Under the pieces are notes generated by a model. It searched no databases and had not been told where the DNA came from. It was given only the letters and a program-made list of their open reading frames with translations. A stretch of 17,386 nucleotides of DNA from Acidimicrobiia bacterium. GTDB taxonomy: Bacteria; Actinomycetota; Acidimicrobiia; Acidimicrobiales; SZUA-35. The stretch lies in the NCBI GenBank assembly GCA_029857855.1, contig JAOUGG010000004.1:1-17386 (forward strand), given 5' to 3'. This document shows, piece after piece, positions 5,595 to 14,981 of this stretch. Every line of letters starts with the position of its first letter. Position 1 is the first letter of the stretch. The position numbers and the translations under genes were made by a program.

Positions 5595-7466
5595 GTGACA
5601 GATACAGCTGATCGAGTTGATGACACCACCCTCGATCACGTCGTCATCCGTTTCGCCGGGGATTCCGGCGACGGTATGCAGTTGACCGGTGACCGTTTCA
5701 CTTCCGTCAGCGCGGCGATCGGTAACGATCTGGCCACGCTGCCGGAGTTCCCGGCCGAGATCCGGGCACCGCAGGGAACGCTCGCCGGCGTGTCGGCCTT
5801 CCAGGTCCATATCTCGGACCACGACATCCACACCCCGGGCGACGCGCCCGACGTGTTGGTGGCGATGAACCCGGCGGCGCTTCGGAGCGAGTTGTCCCGG
5901 CTTCGTTCCGGTGGAACCGTGATTCTGAACGACGACACCTTCGACGAGCGCAACCTCGAAAAGGCCGGCTACGAGTCCGATCCTCGGTCCGACGGCACAC
6001 TCGACGGCTACGTCGTCCACCGGGTGAACATGACGAAGCTCACCCTCGACGCAACCGCCGATCTCGAGGTGAAAAAGCGCGACGCCGAACGGTCGAAGAA
6101 CTTCTTCGCCCTCGGTCTCGTGAGCTGGATGTACACCCGCCCCCTCGAGCCGACGCTCGAGTGGATCGAGGCCAAGTTCGGCAAGCTGCCGATGGTGGCC
6201 GGCGCCAACACGGCGGCACTGAAGGCCGGACACGCCTTCGGCGAGACCGCAGAGATGTTCGGATCGCCGTTCAAGGTGGCGGCAGCCCCGCAGAAGCCCG
6301 GCGAGTACACCAACATCACCGGCAACGTCGCCACCGCCTGGGGGATGATCGCCGCCGGGCAGTTGGCCAAACTCCCGGTCTTCCTCGGCAGCTATCCCAT
6401 CACCCCGGCCTCCGACATCCTGCACGAGCTGAGTCGCCACAAGAACTTCGGTGTTCGCACGCTGCAGGCCGAAGACGAGATCGCCGGAGTCGGCGCCGCT
6501 CTCGGTGCGTCGTTCGGCGGCAGCCTGGCCTTCACCACCACGTCGGGCCCCGGCGTCGCCCTGAAGGGGGAGACCATCGGCCTGGCGGTGAGCATGGAGC
6601 TGCCGCTCGTCATCATCGACGTGCAGCGGGGCGGCCCCTCGACCGGCCTGCCGACGAAGACCGAGGCCAGCGACCTGATGATGGCGCTGTACGGGCGCCA
6701 CGGCGAGGCTCCGCTTCCGGTGGTGGCGGCATCCACCCCGGCCGACTGCTTCCTGGCCGCCATCGAGGCCTCCCGTCTCGCGGTCAAGTACCGCACCCCG
6801 GTCATCCTGTTGACCGACGGCTACCTGGCCAACGGCTCCGAGCCGTGGCTCCTCCCCGATGTGGAGACGCTGCCCGACATCAGCGCCAGCTTCGCCACCG
6901 AGGCCAACGGCACCGACGCCGACGGCAACCCGATCTTCCTGCCCTACAAGCGCGACGAAACCACCCTGGCTCGCCCGTGGGCCATTCCCGGCACACCGGG
7001 TCTCGAGCACCGTCTCGGCGGCCTCGAAAAACAGGACGGCACCGGCAACGTCAACTACGACCCCGCCAACCACGGTCGCATGACCGAGCTGCGGGAGGCG
7101 AAGATCAACGGGATCACCAACGACATCCCGGCGGTCGAGCTCGACGGTCCGGGCGACGCGCCCATCCTGATCGTCGGCTGGGGCTCGACCAGGGGGTCGA
7201 TCACCTCCGCCATCGAGCGGTTGCGCAACGACGGTGTCCAGGTCGACCACGCCCATCTCATGCACCTCCATCCGTTCCCGGCCAACCTCGGCCAGGTCCT
7301 GGCCGGACGGCAGCATGTGTTCGTGCCCGAACTCAATCGGGGACAGCTGGTGAAGGTGCTTCGAGCCGAATACCTCGTCGACGCCAAGCCGATCAACAAA
7401 GTCATGGGGGTTCCGTTCACCGGGGCCGAACTCATCGAAGCCATCCGGGAAGGAATCAGCCAATGA
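5595..7466 (+). CDS. korA: 2-oxoacid:ferredoxin oxidoreductase, fused gamma-alpha subunit (2-oxoglutarate type, KorA)
   Basis: This 623-residue subunit pairs with KorB to convert 2-oxoglutarate and CoA to succinyl-CoA, CO2 and reduced ferredoxin in the cytoplasm. The gamma domain (about 14-215) opens with IRFAGDSGDGMQLTG. The alpha domain (about 235-620) has YPITPASD (267-274, the 2-oxoacid-binding motif), a TTTSGPG segment and DVQRGGPSTGLPTKTEASD. The fused gamma-alpha layout and length match the two-subunit enzymes of mycobacteria and other aerobic or microaerobic bacteria. GTG 5595 has AGGGG five bases upstream. It overlaps korB by four bases (ATGA). 2-oxoglutarate is the most likely substrate from family resemblance, but pyruvate or branched-chain acids cannot be excluded. 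Confidence 0.93.
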   Translation: MTDTADRVDDTTLDHVVIRFAGDSGDGMQLTGDRFTSVSAAIGNDLATLPEFPAEIRAPQGTLAGVSAFQVHISDHDIHTPGDAPDVLVAMNPAALRSELSRLRSGGTVILNDDTFDERNLEKAGYESDPRSDGTLDGYVVHRVNMTKLTLDATADLEVKKRDAERSKNFFALGLVSWMYTRPLEPTLEWIEAKFGKLPMVAGANTAALKAGHAFGETAEMFGSPFKVAAAPQKPGEYTNITGNVATAWGMIAAGQLAKLPVFLGSYPITPASDILHELSRHKNFGVRTLQAEDEIAGVGAALGASFGGSLAFTTTSGPGVALKGETIGLAVSMELPLVIIDVQRGGPSTGLPTKTEASDLMMALYGRHGEAPLPVVAASTPADCFLAAIEASRLAVKYRTPVILLTDGYLANGSEPWLLPDVETLPDISASFATEANGTDADGNPIFLPYKRDETTLARPWAIPGTPGLEHRLGGLEKQDGTGNVNYDPANHGRMTELREAKINGITNDIPAVELDGPGDAPILIVGWGSTRGSITSAIERLRNDGVQVDHAHLMHLHPFPANLGQVLAGRQHVFVPELNRGQLVKVLRAEYLVDAKPINKVMGVPFTGAELIEAIREGISQ

Positions 7467-8482
7467 CCGACGTGCAACTCGACCCCACCAAGCGAGGTTA
7501 CTGGACGTCGGATCAGGAGGTTCGATGGTGTCCGGGCTGCGGTGACTACGGCATTCTGGCCGCCGTCCAGTTCCTGCACGCCGAACTCGACGTGAAGCGT
7601 GAGGACACGGTCTTCGTGTCCGGTATCGGATGCGCCGCCCGGTTCCCCTACTACATGTCGACCTACGGCATGCACACGATCCACGGCCGGTCACCGGCGA
7701 TCGCCACCGGTTTGGCGGTAAGCCGCCCCGACCTGAACATCTGGGTGGTCGGTGGTGACGGCGACATGCTGTCGATCGGCGGCAACCATCTGATTCACGC
7801 CCTGCGCCGCAACGTGAACCTGACTATCCTGCTGTTCAACAACCAGATCTACGGCTTGACCAAGGGCCAGTACTCGCCGACGAGCGAGGTCGGCAAGGTC
7901 ACCAAGTCGACGCCGATGGGCTCCATCGATCGTCCATTCAACCCGATCAGCCTGGCCCTGGGTGCCGGAGCGACGTTCGTGGCCCGCACCCACGACCTCG
8001 ATCGCAAGCACATGACCGAGGTCTTCCGCCGGGCCCACGAGCACAAGGGCGCCTCGCTTGTCGAGATCTACCAGAACTGCAACGTGTTCAACGATGGCGC
8101 CTACGACTCGATCACCAAGCGCGACGTGCGCGACGAGATGATGATCGACCTGGTCCACGGCGAGCCCGTGCTGTTCGGGGCCGAGCGCCAGCGCGGCGTC
8201 GTGATGCGCGACGGTCGGGCCGAGATCGTCGAGATCGCCGATGTCGACGAGTCCGAACTGCTCGTGCACGACCAGGCCGACGCCCAGTCGGTGGCGTCGA
8301 TGGCGCTCTCGATGCTTGCGTCCGACAATTACACCCCGACACCGTTCGGCATCTTCCGGTCGGTCGACGCTCCGGAGTATTCGGAGGCCGTCAACCAGCA
8401 GATCCTGCTGGCCAATGATCGGCAGGGCCCCGGAGATCTGAAGGATCTGCTCCGCTCCGGAGCCACCTGGACGGTCAGCTAG
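7463..8482 (+). CDS. korB: 2-oxoacid:ferredoxin oxidoreductase beta subunit (KorB)
   Basis: The 339-residue partner of KorA binds thiamine diphosphate and one iron-sulfur cluster. CPGCGDYG (Cys23, Cys26), GIGC (Cys57) and QNCN (Cys206) supply four cysteines for a [4Fe-4S] cluster. The ThDP-Mg motif is GDGDML...NLTILLFNN (about 98-127), followed by the family-typical YGLTKGQYSPTS. The ATG at 7463 overlaps the korA stop as ATGA, with GGAAGGA a few bases upstream, so translation is coupled. The open frame continues upstream to 6161, but that part is an out-of-frame shadow of korA. No ferredoxin or delta-subunit gene follows, so an unlinked ferredoxin must take the electrons. Confidence 0.94.
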   Translation: MTDVQLDPTKRGYWTSDQEVRWCPGCGDYGILAAVQFLHAELDVKREDTVFVSGIGCAARFPYYMSTYGMHTIHGRSPAIATGLAVSRPDLNIWVVGGDGDMLSIGGNHLIHALRRNVNLTILLFNNQIYGLTKGQYSPTSEVGKVTKSTPMGSIDRPFNPISLALGAGATFVARTHDLDRKHMTEVFRRAHEHKGASLVEIYQNCNVFNDGAYDSITKRDVRDEMMIDLVHGEPVLFGAERQRGVVMRDGRAEIVEIADVDESELLVHDQADAQSVASMALSMLASDNYTPTPFGIFRSVDAPEYSEAVNQQILLANDRQGPGDLKDLLRSGATWTVS

Positions 8483-8596
8483 CACTCGATTCCTTCGCCG
8501 TCGTTCCCCGCCTTTGTCGGCATGGCGGCACCGCCGCGGTCGACTCCGGGCCCCATGTCACACTTCGGTTTCGGGCCGGGGAATCAGGCTGCGGAT

Positions 8597-8605
8597 TGTT
8601 AGCCT
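8597..8605 (+). promoter_or_regulatory. Extended -10 promoter (TGT-TAGCCT) for a probably leaderless lipoprotein mRNA
   Basis: TGTTAGCCT combines an extended TGN element with a TANNNT -10. Its last base is seven bases before the GTG at 8612, the usual distance to a transcription start. There is no ribosome site before that GTG. The transcript would therefore begin at or next to the start codon. Confidence 0.5.
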
Positions 8606-8611
8606 GCTCAC

Positions 8612-9670
8612 GTGACTAGGTTTCCTTCCACCCAGGCCGTGCGCCGCACATGGCCGGCCCTCATTCTCGGTTTGTCGCTGATCGTCTCGGCCTGCGGGGT
8701 GTCCCGCTCGGCCCCCACCGACGCTGCGTTCGACGGTGACCAGGCCGCCACCGACGAGACGGTTTCAGGCGACGACACGACCGAGGCGACGACGTCGACC
8801 ACGGCCAATGTCGAGCCGGTCCCGACCCCCTCGACGGCACCGGCCGACGAGGTGGCGATCACCGCCGACCTCGGTGGGGGAGAGGTCTGGGAGTTGACGC
8901 ACGGCGAACTCAACGATGTGGTCATCCCGACCTGGGAGAACCAGGAGTTCGTGACCCTCGCATTCGGTGGCTCGGTTCCGCCCGGTTTCTATCCCGGCGT
9001 CACCTACGAGCACCTCGTTGGTGAGGTACTGGCCCGTGAACTGGCCGAACTGGATCGAAGTGTCACTGACACCGACACCGAGGCCGCCCGGGAGAGCCTG
9101 GCCGGCCTGATGCAGAGCTGGTTCGCCGGCGCGTCCGATCCGGTGGCCGAGGCCGATCGTCTCTACGACGAGGTTCCGTATCTGCCGTTCGTGGTCAACC
9201 AGCAGGCCAAGCAGACCGCTCTGGGCGAGGCCCTGCTCGAGAGCGGTGAACTCACCGTCGAGGCCCCGTGCGTGCGCCATATCCTGCTCGACGACGAGGC
9301 GGCCGCCCAGGAAGTGTTCGATCTGTTGAACAACGGCGGCGACTTCGCCGAACTGGCCGTCGAACGCTCGACGGGGCCGACCGGCCCGTCCGGTGGGGAT
9401 CTCGGCTGCGTGCCCAGCTCCAACTATGTGCCGGAATTCGCCGCCGCCGTGGATGGCGCCACGTTGGGCGAGTACGTCGGACCGATCGAGACCCAGTTCG
9501 GCTGGCATGTGCTCGTCGTCGATCGTTTCGAGGAGAGCGAGCTGAACCCCGGCGACGCCATCGGGCAGCGCGTACGCACCCGGTTGGAAGGGGCGACGAT
9601 CGACGTCGATCCCCGGCTCGGCGCCTGGGACCCGGTGAATCTGACGATCAACCCGGTGGCCGACGAATAG
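8612..9670 (+). CDS. Lipoprotein with PpiC/SurA-type peptidyl-prolyl isomerase domain
   Basis: The 352-residue protein begins with a basic n-region, a hydrophobic stretch and the lipobox VSAC (Cys28), so it should be lipid-anchored outside the membrane. A Thr/Asp/Ala-rich linker (about 30-80) follows, then a helical chaperone-like region (about 85-215). A parvulin rotamase domain (about 218-308) contains VRHILL, GGDFAELA, GGDLGCV and a GWHVLVVD end. The likely role is folding of exported proteins, as for PrsA or SurA. Two cysteines (220, 266) in the rotamase domain could form a disulfide. The GTG start is chosen from the signal peptide and the promoter just upstream. It is followed after 36 bases by mazG, probably co-transcribed. 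Confidence 0.88.
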   Translation: MTRFPSTQAVRRTWPALILGLSLIVSACGVSRSAPTDAAFDGDQAATDETVSGDDTTEATTSTTANVEPVPTPSTAPADEVAITADLGGGEVWELTHGELNDVVIPTWENQEFVTLAFGGSVPPGFYPGVTYEHLVGEVLARELAELDRSVTDTDTEAARESLAGLMQSWFAGASDPVAEADRLYDEVPYLPFVVNQQAKQTALGEALLESGELTVEAPCVRHILLDDEAAAQEVFDLLNNGGDFAELAVERSTGPTGPSGGDLGCVPSSNYVPEFAAAVDGATLGEYVGPIETQFGWHVLVVDRFEESELNPGDAIGQRVRTRLEGATIDVDPRLGAWDPVNLTINPVADE

Positions 9671-9706
9671 ACCGCCGGCAGTCCACGTCGACGTCGCCCG
9701 CTCCCG

Positions 9707-11335
9707 ATGACCCCTCACGGTGACCGTCCGACGATAACGATCTGCGGCCTCGGACCCGGGGCCCCGGATCTGCTCACCCAACGAACGTCGGCTATTCTCG
9801 CCGGCCCGGAGCCGCTGTTTCTGCGGACGAGCCGCCATCCCGGCGCCGAACGGTTCGCGGTCGACGCCATCTCCTTCGATCCCATCTACGACTCGGCCGA
9901 CTCGTTCGCCGAGGTGTACCGAACGATCAGCGAGGCACTCGTCGAGGCCGCCGTTGCGAACGGCCGGGTCATCTATTGCGTGCCCGGTTCACCGCTGGTG
10001 CTCGAGCGGTCGGTGGCGCAACTCCGAGCCCGTCACGACGTTGCGATCGAGCTGGTTCCGGCCATCTCGTTCCTTGACGAGACGTGGGCCCGACTGGCCG
10101 TCGATCCTGTTGAGGAGGGGGTCCGTCTGATCGACGGGCATCGGTTCGCCGTCGAGGCGGCCGGAGACCGGGGTCCGCTGCTGGTGGCCCACGCCCATGC
10201 CCGTTGGGTGCTCTCCGACATCAAGCTGGCGTTGCTCGAACACGATGTGGGCGGCGATGAATCGGTGATCGTCCTGCAGCGGCTCGGGACCGACGAGGAG
10301 GCGGTGTTCGAGGTGCCGATCGAGGATCTCGACCGGCGGGTCGACGCCGACCACCTGACATCGCTCTACCTGCCCACGGTCGGGGCACCCATCGGCCGGG
10401 CTCTGATCGGCTCGGTCGAGCTGATGCGTCGGCTGCGGACCGAGTGCCCATGGGACGCCGAACAGGATCACGCCACACTGCGCAAATACCTTTTGGAGGA
10501 AACCTACGAGGTCCTCGATGTGCTCGACCGTGTTGCCGAGCTGGGGGCCGAGCTGACGGCCGACCGACCGGATGCCGCCGCCTCGGCGGCTGCGCTGTCA
10601 CCGGTCGATCCGGCGGCCGACGGGGACATCGACGAGGCGCTTATCGACGCGTTCGAGCAACTCGAAGGGGAGCTCGGCGACCTGTGGCTGCAGATTCTGT
10701 TCCACAGCCGCCTGGCCTCCGAGGCAGGCCACTTCGACGTGGCCGATGTCGCCGCAACGCTGACGGCGAAGATGATCAGCCGTCATCCGCACGTGTTCGG
10801 GACCGACGACCCCGATCTCTCCACCAGGGCCTCCGACCGAACCGCCACCGCCGCCGGGGTTGAAGCGCAGTGGAACCGGATCAAAGCGTCCGAGGGTCGG
10901 CGGTCGTCGGTTCTCGACGGTGTGCCTCGGGCCATGCCGTCACTGGCGAGGGCGGCGAAGATCGTCAAACGGGTGGCGGGGGCGCACGGTCCTCCCGACC
11001 GGGGCCCGTGGGCCGAGCGATTGGGTCTCGCAGACGACGCCGACGCCGACGCCGCATCCGAATCGGACTCCGAATCCGACACTGACACTGACGCCGACGC
11101 TGGTGCCGCGACCGGCCAGGGCGACCCGCTCGATCCGGTGATCGACGATGAGGCGGATCTTGGCCGCGTCCTGCTGGCCGTGGTCGAAGCCGCCCGGGTT
11201 TCCGGTCTCGACGCCGAACAGGCCCTTCGGGCGGCCACCAACGCCCTGGAGGAGTCGGTCCGATCCCATGAGCGGCTGCTCGGTGCTTCAGTCGGGGCCA
11301 CCGGCACGCCCCGCCTCTCCTGGGTGGTCGGCTGA
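9707..11335 (+). CDS. mazG: MazG nucleotide pyrophosphohydrolase with tetrapyrrole-methylase-like N-terminus (YabN-like)
   Basis: The 542-residue protein hydrolyses nucleoside triphosphates to monophosphates by family inference. Residues 8-230 resemble a tetrapyrrole methylase fold (ITICGLGPGAPDLLT, VIYCVPGSP), as in B. subtilis YabN. Residues 236-365 form the MazG domain, with CPWD (247-250), EETYEVLD (Glu264/265/268, Asp271), GELGD (322-325 area) and RHPHVFG. A roughly 40-residue Ala/Asp-rich insert (277-315) separates the two acidic motifs, which are normally close. A second MazG-like region at the C-terminus (about 483-525) keeps the helical pattern, but the expected ELGDLL reads DLGRVLL, so it looks inactive. 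A repetitive Asp/Ser/Thr/Ala tract occupies residues 443-469. No good ribosome site precedes the ATG. It ends two bases from the convergent kinase gene. Confidence 0.9.
   Translation: MTPHGDRPTITICGLGPGAPDLLTQRTSAILAGPEPLFLRTSRHPGAERFAVDAISFDPIYDSADSFAEVYRTISEALVEAAVANGRVIYCVPGSPLVLERSVAQLRARHDVAIELVPAISFLDETWARLAVDPVEEGVRLIDGHRFAVEAAGDRGPLLVAHAHARWVLSDIKLALLEHDVGGDESVIVLQRLGTDEEAVFEVPIEDLDRRVDADHLTSLYLPTVGAPIGRALIGSVELMRRLRTECPWDAEQDHATLRKYLLEETYEVLDVLDRVAELGAELTADRPDAAASAAALSPVDPAADGDIDEALIDAFEQLEGELGDLWLQILFHSRLASEAGHFDVADVAATLTAKMISRHPHVFGTDDPDLSTRASDRTATAAGVEAQWNRIKASEGRRSSVLDGVPRAMPSLARAAKIVKRVAGAHGPPDRGPWAERLGLADDADADAASESDSESDTDTDADAGAATGQGDPLDPVIDDEADLGRVLLAVVEAARVSGLDAEQALRAATNALEESVRSHERLLGASVGATGTPRLSWVVG
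11034..11101 (+). repeat. Low-complexity repeat tract inside mazG encoding an Asp/Ser-rich segment
   Basis: Short tandem units occur in succession: three GCCGAC-type units, then two near-identical 12-mers (TCCGAATCGGAC and TCCGAATCCGAC), then ACTGAC twice. They preserve the reading frame and encode alternating Asp with Ala, Ser or Thr. Slippage expansion in a flexible linker is the simplest origin. Confidence 0.6.
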
Positions 11336-11337
11336 AC

Positions 11338-12570
11338 CTAGGAAAGCAGCTGGGCGAGGATGAAGATCACGATCGCGCCGGCGACGAGAGTGGCCACATA
11401 GGCCAGCGCGAACGCTTTGACATTGCTGCTCGTGTCGTCACCGGTGATCGCCCTCCGGGCCCGTTCGGCATTCGGCACACCGAACGGCGAACGATCGGGG
11501 GAACCGGAACGGGTCGTAAGCGGTACTCCGGTTGCGTCGCCGAATCGATTGCTCCCGGCCGTCGCCTCGCTTTGTCCGGGGGTGAGCGCCGACGGTCGGC
11601 CGGTGCCGGTGGAGCTGATCGGGGATCCGGCGTCGGCACTGGGGGTCGCTTGCTCGGAACCGGCTCCGAGGCCGGTGGGATGTGGGCGCGGGCTGGGCGC
11701 CGGGTCGAACCGGTTCCGCCGTGCGGCCAGCAGGTGTTGATCGGACTGCCACGGACGGACCGTGAGACTCTGGAACATCTCCTGGACGTCGGCGGCCGAT
11801 ACCGGTCGCAGGTTCGGGTTCTTCTGGAGTAGCGATTCGATCAGCTTGGCAAGGTCCTCCGAAACCCCTCGACTCCGAAGGTCCGGCGGTTCTTCGCTCA
11901 TCACGCGGGAGATGATCGGATGGATTGATTTGTCGCCCTTGTCGACGAACGGCACCGAACGCATGACGGCGGCCAGGAGGCAGACGCCGACGCCGTAGAG
12001 GTCACTTGCGGCGGTGGCCTGGGTGCCCCCCAGCACCTCGGGGGCGGCGTAGGCGACGCTGGCCGTGATTGCGGCCGACGTGGTGTTCATGCCGTCCTGG
12101 AGGCGGGCGATGCCGAAGTCGCCGAGGACAGCGTCGCCCGATGACCGCATCAGGATGTTCTCCGGTTTCAGGTCGCGGTGCAGAACGCCCGACGAGTGCG
12201 CTCGGGCCAGCGCATCGGCCAGCTGATAGCCGATTCGAATCAGCTCGTCGTCGGTGACCGGCGACTGCTTCAGGCGCTGCCACAACGTACCTCCGTCGAT
12301 GTATTCGAGCACCAGGTAGGGGCGGCCGTCGTCGAGTGAACCGGCGGTGAAGACGTCGACGATGTTCGGATGGCCGGACAGCCGACCGAGCGCCTTGCAT
12401 TCGCGGTCGAAACGAAGCCGGATGATGTCGTCCTGAATCGGTGCGTGCCCGACTTTGACCGCGACCTCCCGGTCGACGTTCGTCTGGCGCGCCAACCACA
12501 CGTCACCGAAGCCGCCGCCGCCGATCCGTTTGATCGGCTCGAAGCCATCTAGAGCGAACGTCTTGGCCAT
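11338..12570 (-). CDS. Membrane-anchored Ser/Thr protein kinase (Hanks type, PknB-like)
   Basis: The 410-residue protein has a complete kinase domain (about 10-270). It carries the glycine loop GGGGFG (17-22), the VAVK lysine (Lys39), HRDLKPEN (131-138), DFG (151-153) and APE (176-178), so it should be active. A Pro/Ser/Thr/Gly-rich linker (about 280-382) leads to one hydrophobic helix (about 386-409) that ends at the C-terminus. There is no extracellular sensor domain, unlike PknB with PASTA repeats, so it is a tail-anchored cytoplasmic kinase. The Thr/Ser-rich linker could be autophosphorylated and read by an FHA protein. ATG 12570 lacks a clear ribosome site. It lies opposite to, and between, mazG and eno. 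Confidence 0.92.
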   Translation of the reverse strand: MAKTFALDGFEPIKRIGGGGFGDVWLARQTNVDREVAVKVGHAPIQDDIIRLRFDRECKALGRLSGHPNIVDVFTAGSLDDGRPYLVLEYIDGGTLWQRLKQSPVTDDELIRIGYQLADALARAHSSGVLHRDLKPENILMRSSGDAVLGDFGIARLQDGMNTTSAAITASVAYAAPEVLGGTQATAASDLYGVGVCLLAAVMRSVPFVDKGDKSIHPIISRVMSEEPPDLRSRGVSEDLAKLIESLLQKNPNLRPVSAADVQEMFQSLTVRPWQSDQHLLAARRNRFDPAPSPRPHPTGLGAGSEQATPSADAGSPISSTGTGRPSALTPGQSEATAGSNRFGDATGVPLTTRSGSPDRSPFGVPNAERARRAITGDDTSSNVKAFALAYVATLVAGAIVIFILAQLLS

Positions 12571-12623
12571 GAGAGCTTGCGGTGGAGTCCTTCCGTGGAT
12601 CGTGGTCGAGTCGTATCGATGCG

Positions 12624-12650
12624 GATGGTCGAACGAAGCCCTCGACCATC
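12624..12650. promoter_or_regulatory. Perfect 9-bp inverted repeat GATGGTCGA-N9-TCGACCATC
   Basis: The arms at 12624-12632 and 12642-12650 are exact reverse complements around a 9-base spacer. It lies 54 bases upstream of the kinase start on the minus strand. It could be an operator for the kinase gene or a leader hairpin in its mRNA. Confidence 0.45.
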
Positions 12651-12913
12651 TCTGCCGAACTCCAAAGCCGGGAAGTGCTGGTGATCTCCGCCGCGGGGAG
12701 AATGGCTCGCTGTGGGACGCCTCTGCAGGTTGTTCGGGAGAGGTCGCCTTGTGTGGATGCCTCCGGCGATCCTATGCCTCTCCGCAAGGTCGCAGGACGC
12801 GAATTCTGTAGCCGAGCATAGTGCCTGGAGCCCCTCCAACAGCAGATCGACGTCAAAGATGCGGTCCGTCACGATCTTCGGATCGCAGGCACCTGGCGGC
12901 CGGACCGAAGTGA

Positions 12914-14655
<1,742 letters not shown>

Positions 14656-14708
14656 GCGTCGTTCGGAAAGTTGCCGGCGGCCGAGGCTGTGCCCCGACCG
14701 CCGACACA

Positions 14709-14732
14709 CCGCCCGGGAGGGAAGTCGGGCGG
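14709..14732 (+). terminator. Possible terminator hairpin after the eno-ftsB unit
   Basis: CCGCCCG (14709-14715) pairs with CGGGCGG (14726-14732) across ten bases, starting 54 bases after the ftsB-like stop. There is no T tract. Confidence 0.4.
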
Positions 14733-14837
14733 CGACCATGAGGTGTTCTCGATCGGCTCCTGTTCGGCGAGGGCCGTTGCTCGAAGATACCGCGTACTGA
14801 AGAATCGGTGAGCGTCGACGTTCGGTCGACTCGACAC

Positions 14838-14860
14838 CGGTGATCCGCGAGGGATCACTG
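14838..14860 (+). promoter_or_regulatory. Hairpin (GTGATCC-N5-GGATCAC core) in the coxS upstream region
   Basis: The core arms at 14840-14846 and 14852-14858 are perfect and extend by a G:T and a C:G pair, giving a nine-pair stem with a five-base loop. A GTCGAC-N5-GTCGAC repeat lies just before it (14814-14830). Confidence 0.4.
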
Positions 14861-14870
14861 CCAATGATGG

Positions 14871-14894
14871 CTTGTGAACCACCCTTCGCACAAG
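14871..14894 (+). promoter_or_regulatory. Inverted repeat CTTGTG-N12-CACAAG upstream of coxS
   Basis: Six-base perfect arms are separated by 12 bases. The related sequence TTGTGCAAG recurs at 14939-14947, so a regulator with a CTTG(T/C)-like half-site is conceivable. Confidence 0.3.
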
Positions 14895-14969
14895 ACCCGC
14901 TCAGCCAACCTGTTCCGATTACGGCGGTCGCGATGGTTTTGTGCAAGAATCCCGTGGGAACATTATCCG

Positions 14970-14975
14970 AAAGGG
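14970..14975 (+). promoter_or_regulatory. Ribosome binding site AAAGGG(G) fixing the coxS start
   Basis: AAAGGGG starts at 14970 and leaves about six bases before GTG 14982. It supports this start over upstream in-frame codons from 14874. Confidence 0.6.
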
Positions 14976-14981
14976 GACTCC

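Larger units (their letters stand above)
14656..14981. other. 326-base intergenic region upstream of coxS with several inverted repeats
   Basis: No gene is supported; frames that extend upstream from coxS lack a ribosome site and family similarity. The region contains hairpins at 14709-14732, 14814-14830, 14838-14860 and 14871-14894. TTGTGC (14939-14944) and CATTAT (14961-14966) could be a -35/-10 pair with a 16-base spacer, but the implied start would fall inside the ribosome site, so I do not rely on it. Confidence 0.5.

Noticed and set aside
6161..7462. Upstream in-frame extension of korB
   Set aside because: It overlaps korA in another phase. The family N-terminus and the ATGA coupling place the korB start at 7463.
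5583..7694. 703-codon open frame on the minus strand
   Set aside because: It is antisense to korA and the start of korB, which have unmistakable motifs. Its composition (Arg, Gly, Val, His) is that of a complementary-strand shadow.
12650..12720. Possible SRP RNA-like segment (CCGGGAAGTGCTGG)
   Set aside because: It does not match the conserved domain IV sequence of SRP RNA, and no flanking helix is evident.
12549..12872. 107-codon minus-strand frame in the gap before the kinase gene
   Set aside because: No family resemblance and no ribosome site. It overlaps the kinase start in another phase, and the composition does not look protein-like.
14874..14981. N-terminal extension of coxS
   Set aside because: The added residues do not resemble CoxS, and GTG 14982 has a well-spaced ribosome site.
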